Positions 35,006 through 46,870 of a stretch of 64,000 nucleotides of DNA are shown piece after piece. Within the stretch, counting starts at the first letter, position 1. Each line of letters starts with the position of its first letter. The notes below the pieces were generated by a model, which saw nothing but the letters and a program-made list of their open reading frames with translations, made no database searches and was not told where the DNA came from. The position numbers were made by a program, and so were the translations under genes. Origin of the DNA: Inia geoffrensis (taxonomy: Eukaryota > Chordata > Mammalia > Artiodactyla > Iniidae); NCBI GenBank assembly GCA_036417435.1, contig CM070901.1, positions 166,490,044 to 166,554,043 of the forward strand, read 5' to 3'.

Positions 35006-36799
35006 ATATCAAGAGGCTCTAGAGACACCTTCCTCCTCAAAGATGCATGGTATTCACTCTGGCTCTAAGATTTCAGGCATCAACATTTTTTAGGTGTTTT
35101 TCTGTATTTGTACAAGCTTTTTCACTGTGCTCATTCTACTTGTATCATGGAGCCAGGGGTGTGTTATATGACACCCTCAATTATGTTATTTATTAACAGT
35201 GTTGTTTTAAACAGACAATAAAAAGGAGGCAAGTCAGAGTCGGCTCCCCTCAGACCTTCACTGGGGTCCCAGCTCCTGGAGGCCCCGACAGCACCTGGGC
35301 GCTGGGCCCAGCGTGCCCCCCTCCCCCACATGCAAACCTCCCCCACATGCAAACCTCCCCCACATATACCCCCTCGTCACATGTGCCCCTCCCCACCCCG
35401 TACGCCTGCCCTGCATGCACCCCTCCCCCACGTGCATTCCACCTTCAGGTTAGACCAGCCCCAGCCAAGGGGTTCTGGGTGGGACCTGTGGTTGTGGTAG
35501 GGCCTGACACAAGCTGCCCCTGTTCAGCAGCCAAAGTCTGGTCCCCCCAGGGCCGTGTGCCCACTGGCCCCCATGTTCCTCCCACCCCCACCACGTACGT
35601 GTGAACACTCACAGAGGCAAACACACATCAGCGGCCGCACCCACTGTGACAGACACCCGACTTTTCAGGAACCCCTGTCTGTGGGGACCAGGCTCACCTG
35701 GTGGTGTGGTCTGGGGGAGGCCGCCAGGGAAGCGGCTTTGCCCCTACCCAGGCTGGTCCCTGCTTCTCCGGCCAGGAATTTCCTCCTCTCCTGGGGGGCC
35801 CCCAGACACCTGCCACCGGCCCCTGTCCACAGGGCTGTCGGTTCTCAAGCCTCCCGGGAACCCCAGGACCAACGGGACAGAGTGGAGGCCCCAGCTCAGA
35901 AGGAGGTGCTCCAGCTGGGAGACGCTTCAGAGATGCCCAGAGGGGACTCATGATCTGACAAGTGGGAAAACTGAGGCCGAGACAGGAGGGTCTTGCTTGC
36001 CCTGGATCACCCCAGGAAGGCGGAGGCAGAGGAGGTGGAAGCACACAGCAGAGGGGGCGGTGAGGAAAGCAGGCCTGGTCCAACCTCTCTGGGCTTCGGT
36101 TTCCCTGCCTATTACATGGGGACCACACGGGGACCTTCCAGCTCCAACAGTCTGATCTGCTGGGAGCTCTGGAAGGCTCCAGGGAGCTCCAGGTGAAGTC
36201 CACTCAGCTCCCTGGCTGGTGGGGGAAAGAGAATGCAAATAAGAGGGGTCCCCAGGGACCTGGGTTAACCCCCTGAACTCATTTCTGGCCTCTTCTTCCT
36301 GTGGGGTTGGTTAAAAAATAGCCTCCCATCTGCCCGGGGCTGGGGGTGGGGTTGTGGTGGGTAGGCTCCATCTGGGGCTGTCAGGTCTAGGACTGAGACT
36401 TGCCCACTCCAACCCCGCAAGAACCAGGCTTGGCTGCCTCTGATGACGTGGCCCATCTGACAAGAGTTCTCTCTTCCTTTGACTCAGCGGTGAGTATCAC
36501 CACGGCTGTGCTCAGAGAAGCCGCATGCCCAGGAGGCTGTCATCTGAGTCCCTGCTCTCCCATTTTACAGATGGAGAGGATAAGGGCACACACAGCATCA
36601 GGACAGCAGACAGAATCCGGCCCACCCAACTTGTAGGCCAAAGCTCTCTCCTTACTTCCCAGTGATGCTGGGACTCTGCCCCATCAGGTAGCTGGCAGCA
36701 GGGGCCGCGGGGCTAGGTCTTTGCACCCCCAGATTACAAGGCTCACAGCTCTTCAGGGTAGAATCAGTGGTCTACACAGGTGCAGCCCCTGGAGGGCAG
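35006..36799. other. Intron 1, minisatellite and GC-rich DNA
   Basis: An AT-rich block at 35040-35225, which ends with AATAAA near 35217, is followed by the 17-bp minisatellite and GC-rich sequence with small MIR-like words near 35960 and 36090. There is no gene. Confidence 0.45.
35318..35440. repeat. Short minisatellite, about 17 bp unit
   Basis: Units of the form CCCCCACATGCAAACCT occur two to three times nearly exactly and then degrade through CCCACATATACCCCC and CCCCACGTGCATTCC. It lies within intron 1. Confidence 0.75.
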
Positions 36800-37020
36800 A
36801 AGAGTCAGTTTTACACTGAGTCGGGCCAACCTAGGGTGAATCCCAGATGCCCTGTTTCCCTGCTCTGTGAGCTCGGCCAAGCCACTTCGTTCTCAGACCC
36901 TCAGTGTTCTCATCTGTAAGATGGGAGATAGTCATCCCTACTTCCAAGGGTGATTGTGGGGATACACAGAGATGCACAGGGCCTGGTATGAGGCAAGTTC
37001 AGTCATTGAATTATTAACAC
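36800..37020 (+). mobile_element. MIR SINE
   Basis: GGCCAAGCCACTTCGTTCTC, TTCTCATCTGTAAGATGGGA and GGGCCTGGTATGAGGCAAG are sense MIR. Confidence 0.65.
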
Positions 37021-37939
37021 CCATGATGTCTATGCAGGCCTGAGGTCGTGAGCACCCTCAGAGATGTCTGAGGCTGTTTCAGTTAGAGCCGAGTGTCTGA
37101 GATGGAAATCATGAGCCTTAGACCATAAAGCGGACAAATGGCTAAATAAATGGGTATCTTCAGCCTGGATGGAACCAGTGAGGCCTTGGATGTAGAGGGG
37201 GATTTTCTTCCGAAGAGGTCAAATAACTCCCACAGTTTCCTGCCAAGCCCAGAAAGCCAAGGCGAATGGTAGGAGCAGGACTGGGGATCAGCAGGCAGGT
37301 GGGGTCGAGAGCCCAAGAGTGTCCACCCGGGGCTCCCCATCCTGGAACACGTTCTAAGGGAGGAACCAGGGACGAGGCTAAGACGTCCACACTGGGGTGT
37401 TCTAGCAGTGTCTTCATAATTGAGATCCAGAAACACCCCAAAGGACTCACCATGAGGGAATACCACGGTGGTCCAGCTGGAACTGGGCGGGGGGGGAGGT
37501 CTCTCCACACACTTACCCCCACCATGCCTGATCAGTGTAGTTTTGTTGCCTACCGTCAGGGAGAGGATTAATATCAAGGGGAAATGCACACTGTATGTTG
37601 GTGAGTTTCAAAAGCAGGTTCAAAACATGGACTACAGGTTCCCACTGTTAGAAAAGAAAAGAAGGAAAGACTGAGGGAGGGGGGAGGGAGAGAAGAAAAA
37701 AAATCTATACATATAGTAAGAATACTAGAAGGCTGAAAACCAAAATATTAACGATTGTTCTGGGTGGTAGGATTATGGGTGGTTTTAATTTTCTTCTGCA
37801 TAATTTTATTATTTTCCAATTTTTCTTTAATGAATGTGTATTATTCTTATCAGCAAAAAATGTGTTTTGTTTCAAGAGATGAGGGGGTAGGGATTAGAGA
37901 CTGTTCTTCCCCTTTCATAGACTCTAAAACTGAGGCCCA
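37021..37939. other. Intron 1, nothing recognised
   Basis: Mixed sequence with an A-rich patch at 37650-37760, possibly the end of an old L1. No coding exon. Confidence 0.4.
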
Positions 37940-38180
37940 GAGTGGGAAAGATGTTCGTTCATTCCCTCGTTCATTCATTCACCACTCATTCATTCATTCA
38001 TTCACTGGTCCTTAAATGCTTCTGGAAAGCCCCTTAGAGCCATGCTCAGTTCTAAGTTCCTCGGCCAGAGAGCTGAAAATGACTCAGTTCTGTCCTCAAG
38101 GAGGTCATAGTCTGGGGGAGTAAAGGACAAAACAGCAAGTCCTTACATACAGTGCATTCAGACAAGGGACCAAGTCCTCC
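37940..38180 (-). mobile_element. L2 3' end, antisense, with ATTC repeat
   Basis: A (CATT)n-rich run at about 37955-38005 is followed by CCTCAAGGAGGTCATAGTCTG and a short continuation, the normal layout of an antisense L2 3' end. Confidence 0.6.
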
Positions 38181-38354
38181 TGGGAGCATCAGAGACAGTC
38201 TCACAACGAAGGGGAATTAGGACATGGCTTTGGTGTATGAGCAGGAGCTCTGCAGTCAGAGCAAAGGGGGAAGCCACCCCTCAGAGAGGCACCATGGTCT
38301 ATTAGAGAGAAAGAATCCACTATGTGTAGGGAAGTGAATTAGGAGATAAAGCTA

Positions 38355-38560
38355 GAATGTTCTGTGAGCCAGGGTCTTCGAGGGCCCTGCACTGCCTGGC
38401 TCTGCCACTCGTGGGCCTCAGTTTCCTCATCTGTAAAGTGGGCTAATGACCCCATTCGGTTACTGCAAGAACTGAGTAAGTTAGTGATTGTAATGCACTC
38501 AGAACGGTACCTGGTATATAGGAAGGGCCATGAAAATGTTTGCTTTCATTATTTGCTGTT
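38355..38560 (+). mobile_element. MIR SINE
   Basis: CTGGCTCTGCCACTCGTG, CAGTTTCCTCATCTGTAAAG and CAGAACGGTACCTGGTATA are sense MIR. Confidence 0.75.
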
Positions 38561-38705
38561 ATTTTTCCTGTAGGAATTCTGGAAGCCAAAAGGATTTTTA
38601 AGCTAGAATTTAATGTTCATTCATTCATTTATTTATTTCACTCATTCAACAGATATTTATTGAGATCCTAGTATGATATCAAGCACTTTTTTAAGCACTG
38701 GGAGT

Positions 38706-38873
38706 AGAGTTGCCAGACAAAATACAGGACACCCAAATCAGTCGAATTTCAGATAAACAATGAATGACTGCAATCGTTGGGACAACTTTACACTAAAACA
38801 GTATTTGTTGTTTATCTGAAATTCAATTTAACTTGGTGTTCTGTATTTTTATTTGCTAAATATGACAACTCTA
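38706..38873. mobile_element. MER53-like palindromic DNA transposon
   Basis: The left end AGAGTTGCCAGACAAAATACAG mirrors the right end CTGTATTTTTATTTGCTAAATATGACAACTCT, and the inner arms AATTTCAGATAAACAA and TTGTTTATCTGAAATT are perfect inverted repeats. This is the structure of the nonautonomous MER53 element. It interrupts an antisense L2. Confidence 0.8.
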
Positions 38874-39030
38874 ACTCGGACTGCGAAACCAAATGAAAAA
38901 AAAAAAATACCCTGCCCTCCTGGAGTTGGCATTGTGGCGCTGGGGGAGGGAAAAGACAATTCGTAAGTGAAAGTGTAATTTATCAGGCAATGATAACTGT
39001 GCTAAATAAGTATAAATCAGGGAAGAAGGA

Positions 39031-39555
39031 TGTATTAGTTTCCTATCGCTGCTGTAACAAATCACCACAAATGCAGTAGCTTAAAGCAACATACATTTAT
39101 TATCTTACAGATCTGGGGGGTCAGAAGGCCTATGTGAGTCTCACTAAGAGCAACGTGCTGGCAGGGTTGTGTTTCTTTCTGGAGGCTACTGGAGAATCCA
39201 TTTCCTTGTCTTGTCCGGCTTCTAAAGGCCATCTGCTTTCTTTGGTTAGGGGCCCCTTCCTCTGTCTTCACAACCAGCAACACTGGGCCAAGTCTTTCTC
39301 ATGCTGCCATCTCTCTGGTTCCCTAATCAGTTTTCCATCTCAACTTTCCCTCTGACTGCCCTCTTCTGCCTCCCTCTTCCACTTGTAAGGACCCTTGTGA
39401 TGTATTAGGTCCACCCAGGTAATCCAGAGTAATCTCCCCATCTCAAAGTCTTTAACCTTCATCATATCTGTAAAGTCCCTTTTGCCATGTGAGGTGACAT
39501 ATTCAGTTTCAGTGGTTGGGATGTGGGCATTTTTGGAGCTATTACTCTGCCTATT
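39031..39555 (-). mobile_element. MLT1A/B-type LTR (ERVL-MaLR), antisense
   Basis: This solitary LTR is nearly full length and starts TGTATTAGTTTCCTATCGCT. Internal phrases such as CTTGTAAGGACCCTTGTGAT and CTCCCCATCTCAAAGTC match the MLT1A/B consensus complement as I recall it. It is inserted in an antisense L2 copy that continues on both sides. There are no internal viral genes. Confidence 0.8.
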
Positions 39556-40084
39556 GCTGGGCTCCAAGAGGGCCACTCACTGGGGTGTCAGGGACCTGAC
39601 TGAGGTGGGGAGTTGAGCCATGCAGACTGAATGTAAAGGTTTTCCAGGCAGAGGGAACAGCATGTGCAAGGGCACTGTGGTGGGGGTATAATTGTGTGTT
39701 TGAGGACCAGCGAGGAGGCCAGTGCGGCTAGAGTGGGATGAGGGAAGGAAAGAGTGGAAAGAGATGAGGACAGACAGATGGAAGTGTGGGGGGAAGTCGT
39801 GCAGAACCCCATAGGGCTGATTGGAAGGGGAGAATCAGTGATGGCCCTTCCCACTCCTGGCCCTCAACTGCTTTCAACCCCTGCCCCCAGTACCATCCTG
39901 TTCTGCTAAGCTGACACCCACTCACATCAGAGGCCAAACTCCCCTCAGAAGTATCGCAAGATGAGAAGGAAAAGGGATTCAAGGGAGTTGGACTCAAGGA
40001 TCTTCAAGGTCTTCCCAATATCAACCAGCTGTGCTTTCCACACTCCAAGACCCTCTGATTCTAGGGATCTTATATCCTAGGACA

Positions 40085-40250
40085 AAAGCCTCATAACTGT
40101 GTGACCTTAGGTAGGTTACTTAACTCTGATGAGACTCAGTCTCCCCACCTGTAAGTGGGGGGATCATAGAACCCAGGATGCACGGAGTTAAACCGTATAA
40201 AGCACTCAGCCTGGCACACAGTGAACACTCAATAAATGTGAGTCCCGATG
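40085..40250 (+). mobile_element. MIR SINE
   Basis: ACTGTGTGACCTTAGGTAGG, TCCCCACCTGTAAGTGGGG and GTGAACACTCAATAAATGTG are sense MIR. Confidence 0.75.
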
Positions 40251-41034
40251 ACAAAGATTCTGCTATTCTTGCAGTGTCTCAGAGCCTGGAGTCCGTGACC
40301 CTGTCTCCGGGAGCCTGACATTGGCCGGCTGTGGGGTTCCAAGTCTCCGGAAGGCCCCTACACTGCCAGCGTGCCCCCGATGCCCTGGCCTCCCCCATGT
40401 GCTGGGTGGCATGCCTACCCCACAGCCACATGAAAGGCCTTTCCCCCAGGGTGTTCCCACACCTGGGAAAACCGGCAGCCTGCCTGGTGCCGGCCCCGCC
40501 TGGTGGCTAGAACACCAGGCAAGATCAGTGAAGCCCGGCTGGGCTCCCAGGGCCGCCACCTTGTTCCAGTCAGGGCCGGGCGCACAGCCCCCAGCGCCGT
40601 CCCTCCCAGGCCCTGCCCAGCAGCCCACGTTTCTAGCCCCGTGACCCCTGAGGAGCGGTGCCCATGGCCTGACTCCACTCTGGCTGCCGCCTGCCTGGAC
40701 TTGGAGGTTGAAGAACATGCTGGACAGTGGGGCCGGCCTGAGGAGCACCAGGCCAGGTATGGGGCCTGGTGGGGTCCTGGCACTGGGACACAAAGGAATG
40801 CAGTACAAGCCCCTCTCATCTCCAGCCTCAGTTTCCTCAGCTCTAGGTCAGGCTACTTCAATTCGCCCCATCTGGTTCTCAGGGCTATTGTGGGAGAAGC
40901 AAAAAGGGAGAAAAGGGGAAACAAGTTTTAGAATCATGGACATGCCCGGTGCAGAGGAGGTGGGAGAAGACAGGTGGGAGTAGCTGCTTCCTGCCGTGCT
41001 GTGGGCCTTCCCACCAGCTCCCCTCTCCTTTCCT

Positions 41035-41286
41035 CCACCTGAGTCTCCTCAACCTTCAGGTCTCGGCGCAGATGTCACCTCCTCCGAGAGACCTTCACTG
41101 ACCCGCCTGTCTAAGGAATTAGTGACCACCCACTGTCTATCTTCATGTTTATGTATTTGTCTCCTTGTTTATCTTGTGCCTTCCCTGCTGGAGTCAAAGC
41201 TATCGTGTCCATTGCTGTATCCTCAGCACCTAAAATAACCCCTGGCACATAGTACGTGCTCACAAAATGTTTGTTGACTGAATGAA
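41035..41286 (+). mobile_element. L2 3' end, sense
   Basis: CAGATGTCACCTCCTCCGAG, CCATTGCTGTATCCTCAGC, CCTGGCACATAGTACGTGC and the terminal TTTGTTGACTGAATGAA give an almost complete L2 3' end. Confidence 0.8.
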
Positions 41287-41949
41287 TCTAGCTAGAGCCT
41301 CCTCCTTCCTTTGCTTATTTCGCCTTTTCCTTTCCATCCCAGCCCTTCCCCCATCAAGTGCAGGGCTCCCCGAGGATAGGACTGGGAACATTTCCCCCTG
41401 CGCTCCTAGGATGGGACCAGGCCTCTGTGAGCTAAGGGCTTTCAGAGCATCAAGCCCACCCCTGATTTGACTGAGGTTCAGAGATGGGGCAGTAAGAGGG
41501 TGCAGCCCCCACCCAGGGTCTAAGCACATTTTATGACCCCTTTCCAGAAGTCTCTCGGGGCACCCAGAGGTGCACAGGTGATGAGCGTCACATTCTTGCC
41601 AGGGACAAACTCATGCCAACAGCAAATGACAAAGAGTGCCCAGTGTCTGAGCTTGTGGCCCAGACACGCCAGGCAGGGATTTATGAGCTTGCTCTAGCCT
41701 CCGTTTGGTCCTGCCCACATCCTCAGCATCTCCCCAAGGGCCACAGGCCTGCTAGGCAAAGAGGGACGGACACAGCTCTTTGCATAGGGCTGGTGTCACT
41801 CTGGGAGCAGATCTCCCTGCTGCATGCCCCAACCCCAGCCATCCATTCCTGCTGGCCTTTGGTTCCTGGGGGTCATCTGTGGACCCCGGGCCACAGCTCT
41901 GTCTTGTGTCCATGGCGTCTGTGCTCCCCATGGGCCTGGCAGGGCAACA

Positions 41950-42345
41950 CAGGCTGCCTAGGTTCAAAGCTCACCTCTGACATTCACCCGAGGTGTGAAC
42001 CGGGGCAACTTAGTAACCTTTCTGTGCCTCAGTTTTCCTAGTGCTATAATGGAAGTAATAATAAGGGTACTTAACACATAAGGTGGCTGTGAGGATAAAT
42101 GAAATAATACATGTGAAGTGTGGATATCATTAGTTACTATATTGAGGGGCCTGGCCCCTGGGGTGAGGCTGCTGCATACAGCAGGGCACAATTTCAGCAT
42201 CAAAAGATCTTGATTCAGATCCCAGCTCTGCCCCTTCCTAGCTGGGGCCAGGAGACTTTACTCAATAAACTTCAGTCCCTTGCCTGTAAAGCAGGCCCGA
42301 TGACATGTACCTAGAAAGCTGCTGGTAAGGTTTAAGGAGCTCAGT
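41950..42345 (+). mobile_element. Two successive MIR SINEs
   Basis: A sense MIR at about 41950-42150 (CTGTGCCTCAGTTTTCCTAG, GAGGATAAATGAAATAATAC) is followed by a second at about 42190-42345 (GATTCAGATCCCAGCTCTG). Confidence 0.7.
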
Positions 42346-42723
42346 AGGGAGCATGCTCAGCAGGGGCTGGGCACCCCAAAATGCTCCACATGGGGGGGCT
42401 GCCATGATGAGGATGGCTTCAAGGCCACCAGATGATTCAGCTGAGTGAGCTGGTGGACAGGACAATCTGGTTGAAACAGTGATTTGGCCAAGAATACACA
42501 CTCTCCAACTTTGATGCACCATGGGCAGTTTTGCAACTCTATGCAAATTTCAGCATTTTTGTCAATCATTTTTTCAGAGGTTTCGGGGAGGGAGGGCTTT
42601 TTCGGGGAGGGAGTGCTTTTTATTGTAAAATATAGTAACAGGGAGTGTATATAAATATTGTTTAAATGATAATAATAAAACAGACATCCATAACCCACCA
42701 CCTAGCTTTTAAAAAACCCCACG

Positions 42724-43193
42724 AAGTAAGGTGAATGGACCTAGAGTCTGTCATACAGAGTGAAGTAAGTCAGATAGAGAAAAACAAATACCGTATGCTA
42801 ACACATATATACAGAATCTAAAAATAAATGGTTCTGATGAACCTAGGGGCGAGACAGGAATAAAGACACAGATGTAGAGAATGGACTTGAGGGCACAGGG
42901 AGGGGGAAGGGTAAGCTGGGACGAAGTGAGAGGACAGCACTGACATATATACACTACCAAATGTAAAACAGATAGCTAGTGGGAAGCAGCCACATGCCAC
43001 AGGGAGATCAGCTCAGTGCTTTGTGACCACCTATAGGGGTGGGATAGGGAGGGTGGGAGGGAGACACAAGAGGGAGGGGATATGAGGATATATGTATGCA
43101 TATGGCTGATTCGCTTTGTTGTACTACAGAAACTAACACAACACTGTGAAGCAATTATACTCCAATAAAGATGTTAAAAAAAAAAAAAAAAAA
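42724..43193 (+). mobile_element. L1 3' end, 5'-truncated, sense
   Basis: This copy is closely similar to the 26.7 kb one: GGACCTAGAGTCTGTCATAC, a G-rich 3'UTR segment, and CTCCAATAAAGATG before an A run of about 18. I could not see a clear target duplication. Confidence 0.9.
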
Positions 43194-43449
43194 CATTAAG
43201 TGGACCTTAGGGCTCCCACCAGTGTCCCCTTCCCAATCACATCCCTCCTTCTCCCCCTCCCGGCCACGGCGGGGCAGGGGAACCACTCTCCTGGTCTTTG
43301 TGTTAACCATTATCTTGCTTGTCTGTATGCTTTCTGCTTTCAGTGTCATTTTCTATTTATAAGAGCAGTCATTTTGGAATGAACTGAAAGGCAGCAATAA
43401 AAGATGTGAGCTATTGAAATACTAAAATTTACTTGGAGGGAAGAGCATA

Positions 43450-43570
43450 GAGGATGGTCAATTCTCCCCATTTTACAGATGAGGAGACTGAGGCTTGAGG
43501 AGGCCCAAGGTCACACACTAGCAGGTAAAGATGCCAGGGTGAGAACTCAGAGCTGGTAGACCCTGCATCA
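43450..43570 (-). mobile_element. MIR SINE fragment
   Basis: CCCCATTTTACAGATGAGGA and AAGGTCACACACTAGCAGG are antisense MIR. A shorter similar fragment lies at 44130-44200. Confidence 0.65.
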
Positions 43571-44569
43571 CAGACTGTCAGGTCACAAATGGAACTTTGG
43601 TTTCACTCTATCATTTGTTCAATACATGTTTACTATGAGGCAAACCTAGGCTAGACACTGGTACCTGGTCCAGCCTCCAGCCCCATCCAACATTTAAATT
43701 CCCTCTACAATATCCTGGCCTCAACTTGAATACCTCCCATGACGGGGAGCTCTCTACCTCTAGAGGAATGTCTCATTCTGTCTCTGCTTCTTTTCCTTAT
43801 ATGGAGCCCAACAGCCACTGGCCATAGTTCCATCCCCAGCATTCGCATGGTCCCCTGCCATGCATGGGCTCTTCAGAGATCTGAAAGCAGAGCTCTCAGC
43901 CCCAGGCTTGCTCTTCCCCAGGACAAAATTCCCAGTTGCTTTAACAGTTCATCAAATGACATGGCTTCAATACTCTTCCCCATGCTGAGGTCCCTGGGGG
44001 TGTCACCTAGGCCCTAAAAGAGGGAGCTCAGGGTGACTCACCCTGCAGGGGTGGTCAGGCTGTGGCAGCTGCTGTTTCTGAGCTCCCATGTGAGCCAGAA
44101 GCCCCTTCACGACCCCCTTTGAGAAGCAGTAATTGCCCCGTTTTACAGGTGAGGTGGCTGAAGCTCAGGAAGGTGATGTGTCATGTCCAGGGCCTCTCAG
44201 CCTGAACCTGACCCCAGGGCTTTGGGGCCCCAGGCTCATGCTCTGTCCTCCAGCCCAGGCTGCCTCAGGGACCCTCCCTGCAACCTTCATATAACAGCCA
44301 CCTTTTTTCTGGACCAAGAGGGCAGGCTCCCCTCACCTCCATGGAGCATTTGGGAGGGAAGGAGGTTAACAGTCAGATACTGGGCAAGTGTCTGAAAGCC
44401 CTGGGCTCACAAACCACCTAGAGAGTCAATGCCCCTGAACTAAGAAGCAGAAGTAACTTCCACAGCCCGGGCTCAACTCCTCCCAGAGCTGAGATAGAGA
44501 ACCAGTTCAAGCTCTGAGCCCTTACTCCACACCTGCCTCAAAGTTTGCATGTAGCTCTGTCCACAGGAC

Positions 44570-44870
44570 GGTCTGTGTCTACGTGTACTTGACGTGTGCC
44601 TATGGAGGCCTATCTGCGTCTACACTAATGGGTCTGTGAGTGTTGACACAGACAGATGTGTCTCCTTGTGAGCGTCTTTGCACACACATACACTTAACTG
44701 TTAACACGTGTGGCTGTGACCTGGCAGTGTTGGCCTCCATGAGGACTTGTCCACATAGATGTGTGAGTGTGAACTGCCAGTGAGTGTGTGTGAGAGTGTG
44801 CTCATGAGCATGTGTGCTGCGTGTGTTTGCCCATGAGAAGAGGTGTGTGTGTGTGTGCGTCACACACGTA
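44570..44870. repeat. TG-rich degenerate microsatellite region
   Basis: An interrupted series of TGTGTG, GTGAGTGTG and ACGTGTG words extends over about 300 bp, ending in a pure GTGTGTGTGTG stretch near 44843. This is probably a decayed (TG)n array. Confidence 0.7.
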
Positions 44871-45227
44871 CCCTGTGTGCCTTGGGTCCAGTAAGATCTT
44901 TCTTCTCCTGGTTTTCCAGTGCTCTATCCCTCACCTGCCCCTTGGGTCCTAGCGTTTGACCCTTCCTCCCCATTTTCTAGCCAAATTATAACACCTGGAA
45001 TAGAGGTCTTTATTATGGAAACAATGACACAACCTAAACGTGAGTGGGAAAAAAAGGACATTACCATCACCAGGCACATTTTTTCCTAAAGAGGACCCTT
45101 AACTGAGGCTTCCAGACCTGGGCACTTAAGGTGCCTGACAGGCCATGGTGGCCTGTGGAGGACAAGACCAGAGTTGGTCCCTCCAAAGGTTTGCACAGAG
45201 AAAAGCTAGGTTATCAGGCAGGAGCCT

Positions 45228-45435
45228 CAAAGTTGGGTCCGGCTGCCAGTGAGCATCCTGTGTGACCCTGAGCAAGTCTATGACCTTGCCTGGGCCTCAG
45301 TTTCCCCAGTCATAGATTAACATGGAATGCTAGAACATTGAAGATGGACAGTCCTCCTGGGGATCAAGTGTGGGCTAATACATTTCTCTCCCTGATGGGG
45401 TGTCTGAGGCCCAGAGAGGGAAGGCGCTTGCCTGA
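45228..45435. mobile_element. MIR SINE fragments
   Basis: GTGTGACCCTGAGCAAGTC and GGGCCTCAGTTTCCCCAG are sense MIR (45228-45330). GTGTCTGAGGCCCAGAGAGG at 45400 suggests a second, antisense piece. Confidence 0.5.
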
Positions 45436-45999
45436 GGTTACCCAGCAAGGAATAAGGGGACAGCTCCCCTGGGGCCAGCAGCCAGGTCATAAGTCATGAC
45501 CACCTTTAGGCTCCATTCAGCCCCAACTTTCTATGATTCATAGAGGATTGGAAGCCCCTTGAGTTTATCAAGGTATAAGGCACAACTGCTTCCCCAGCCA
45601 ATGAGGGTAGCAGAGGAAAACTGGAGCATGAAGGAGTGGAGGCAGTCACAAAGAAGGACTTCTAGATGTTTAGAATGGAGAGCGGGGAGGCAGGCCAGGG
45701 CTCCCACTACATCCAAGGCCAGACTCAAGGCAATGACCCACACAGAAGAGCTAAAAATTTACAAGTGCAACAAACAACTATAAAACTGGGACACCCCTCG
45801 CCCTCAGCCCTATGGGTCCGGGCCCAGGTCCACTGTTACCCAGTCCAGGACGGAGGGACCCATTCCCCACTGACTGGGTATGACCATGAGTACCTTCACT
45901 TGTCAGGCCTCAATTATCCCTTCTGTTATCTGGGAATAAAGAAGCCTGACTGTGTGCATCACCATCCCCACTGGGCATGATGAACATGAAAGACTGAAG

Positions 46000-46165
46000 A
46001 ATGGGGAGTGGTTCAGACACTTGCTTTGGAGTCAGAGGGACCTGACTCCAGATCTAGGCTTCTTGCCACATGGAAGCCTCTTTGAGCCTCAGTTTCCACA
46101 TCTGCCCAATTCACGAGGTTGCTTTAAAGTTCACCTCAGACAATATAGGTGCTCAAAAAACACTC
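46000..46165 (+). mobile_element. MIR SINE
   Basis: TTTGGAGTCAGAGGGACCTGA, GCCTCAGTTTCCACATCTGC and TATAGGTGCTCAAAAAA are sense MIR. Confidence 0.65.
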
Positions 46166-46234
46166 TCCCCAGGCCTGGGCCCATGGAAGGGGCCAGGAGA
46201 CATGAGGCAATGGGCTAATGGGGTGACCTGTGGG

Positions 46235-46385
46235 CAGGACCAGTCATATCATTTGAGGGGCCTAGTGTAAAATGAAAATGCAGGCCCCTTGTTCAAAAAG
46301 TATTAAGGATGTCAAGGAAGTGACGGCAGAGCATAAATCCAATTGCAAGGCCCTGCATGGGTCACGGGCCCAGGAAGCTGGCCCT
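46235..46385 (+). mobile_element. Old repeat, family not named (shared with 30195)
   Basis: AGGGGCCTAGTGTAAAATG, ATTAAGGATGTCAAGGAAG and GGGCCCAGGAAGCTGGCCCTG match the 30.2 kb copy in order and orientation; it is shorter. Confidence 0.5.
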
Positions 46386-46539
46386 GCCTGTGGGACATCT
46401 GGGGCGGCTCAAACTCAGCTCAGGTTGAGGGGCTGAGGCCCTGCCACTGTGGCTTCTACCACCGCGCGGAGGGCTACCCCTCTCCCCCGGGGTTGCAGCT
46501 GGGATCACGACCGCTGGGCCCTGCCACTCTCGGTGGCCA

Positions 46540-46870
46540 TCGGAGGCCACATAAAAGACCAACTGTTCTCCACCTCATTCGGCCCTGTTTTTATCTCATG
46601 CCATGCATACAGCACATAGTTGATTTCTTTCCGCAAAGGGCTGCGCTTTTTTTCTTTTCCAAGGGCGACGCTGGAAAGCCATGTGGCTTTTATTGCTGGC
46701 AGGAATGTCTGAGGCGTTCCTCTACCACCACATGAAATGGAGCCGTAATCTTCATCTGCGTAAGGCCAAAGCCCCCAGTCTCCGCAGAGCCATCAGCCTC
46801 TGAGATTAATTAAGGCTTCACAAGGACTGATAGTCATTAGGACCTTTTTGGGGCAATGGAAAATCCCTAA
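46540..46870. promoter_or_regulatory. Candidate conserved noncoding element in intron 1
   Basis: This repeat-free block is flanked by repeats. It contains TTAATTAAGG, an ACCACA RUNX-type core in TACCACCACATG, TTTTATTGC and other transcription-factor-like cores at high density. Its composition differs from both flanks. Function is inferred. Confidence 0.4.

Larger units (their letters stand above)
38605..39855 (-). mobile_element. L2 copy, antisense, split by MER53 and MLT1
   Basis: L2 antisense pieces follow one another in the expected order: CATTCAACAGATATTTATTGAG (38640s), CCTGCCCTCCTGGAGTTGGC (38910s), and CCAGGCAGAGGGAACAGCATGTGCAAGG (39643 onward) up to the GCAGAACCCC region. The gaps are filled by the MER53 and MLT1 insertions, so this is one old L2 broken twice. 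Confidence 0.65.
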
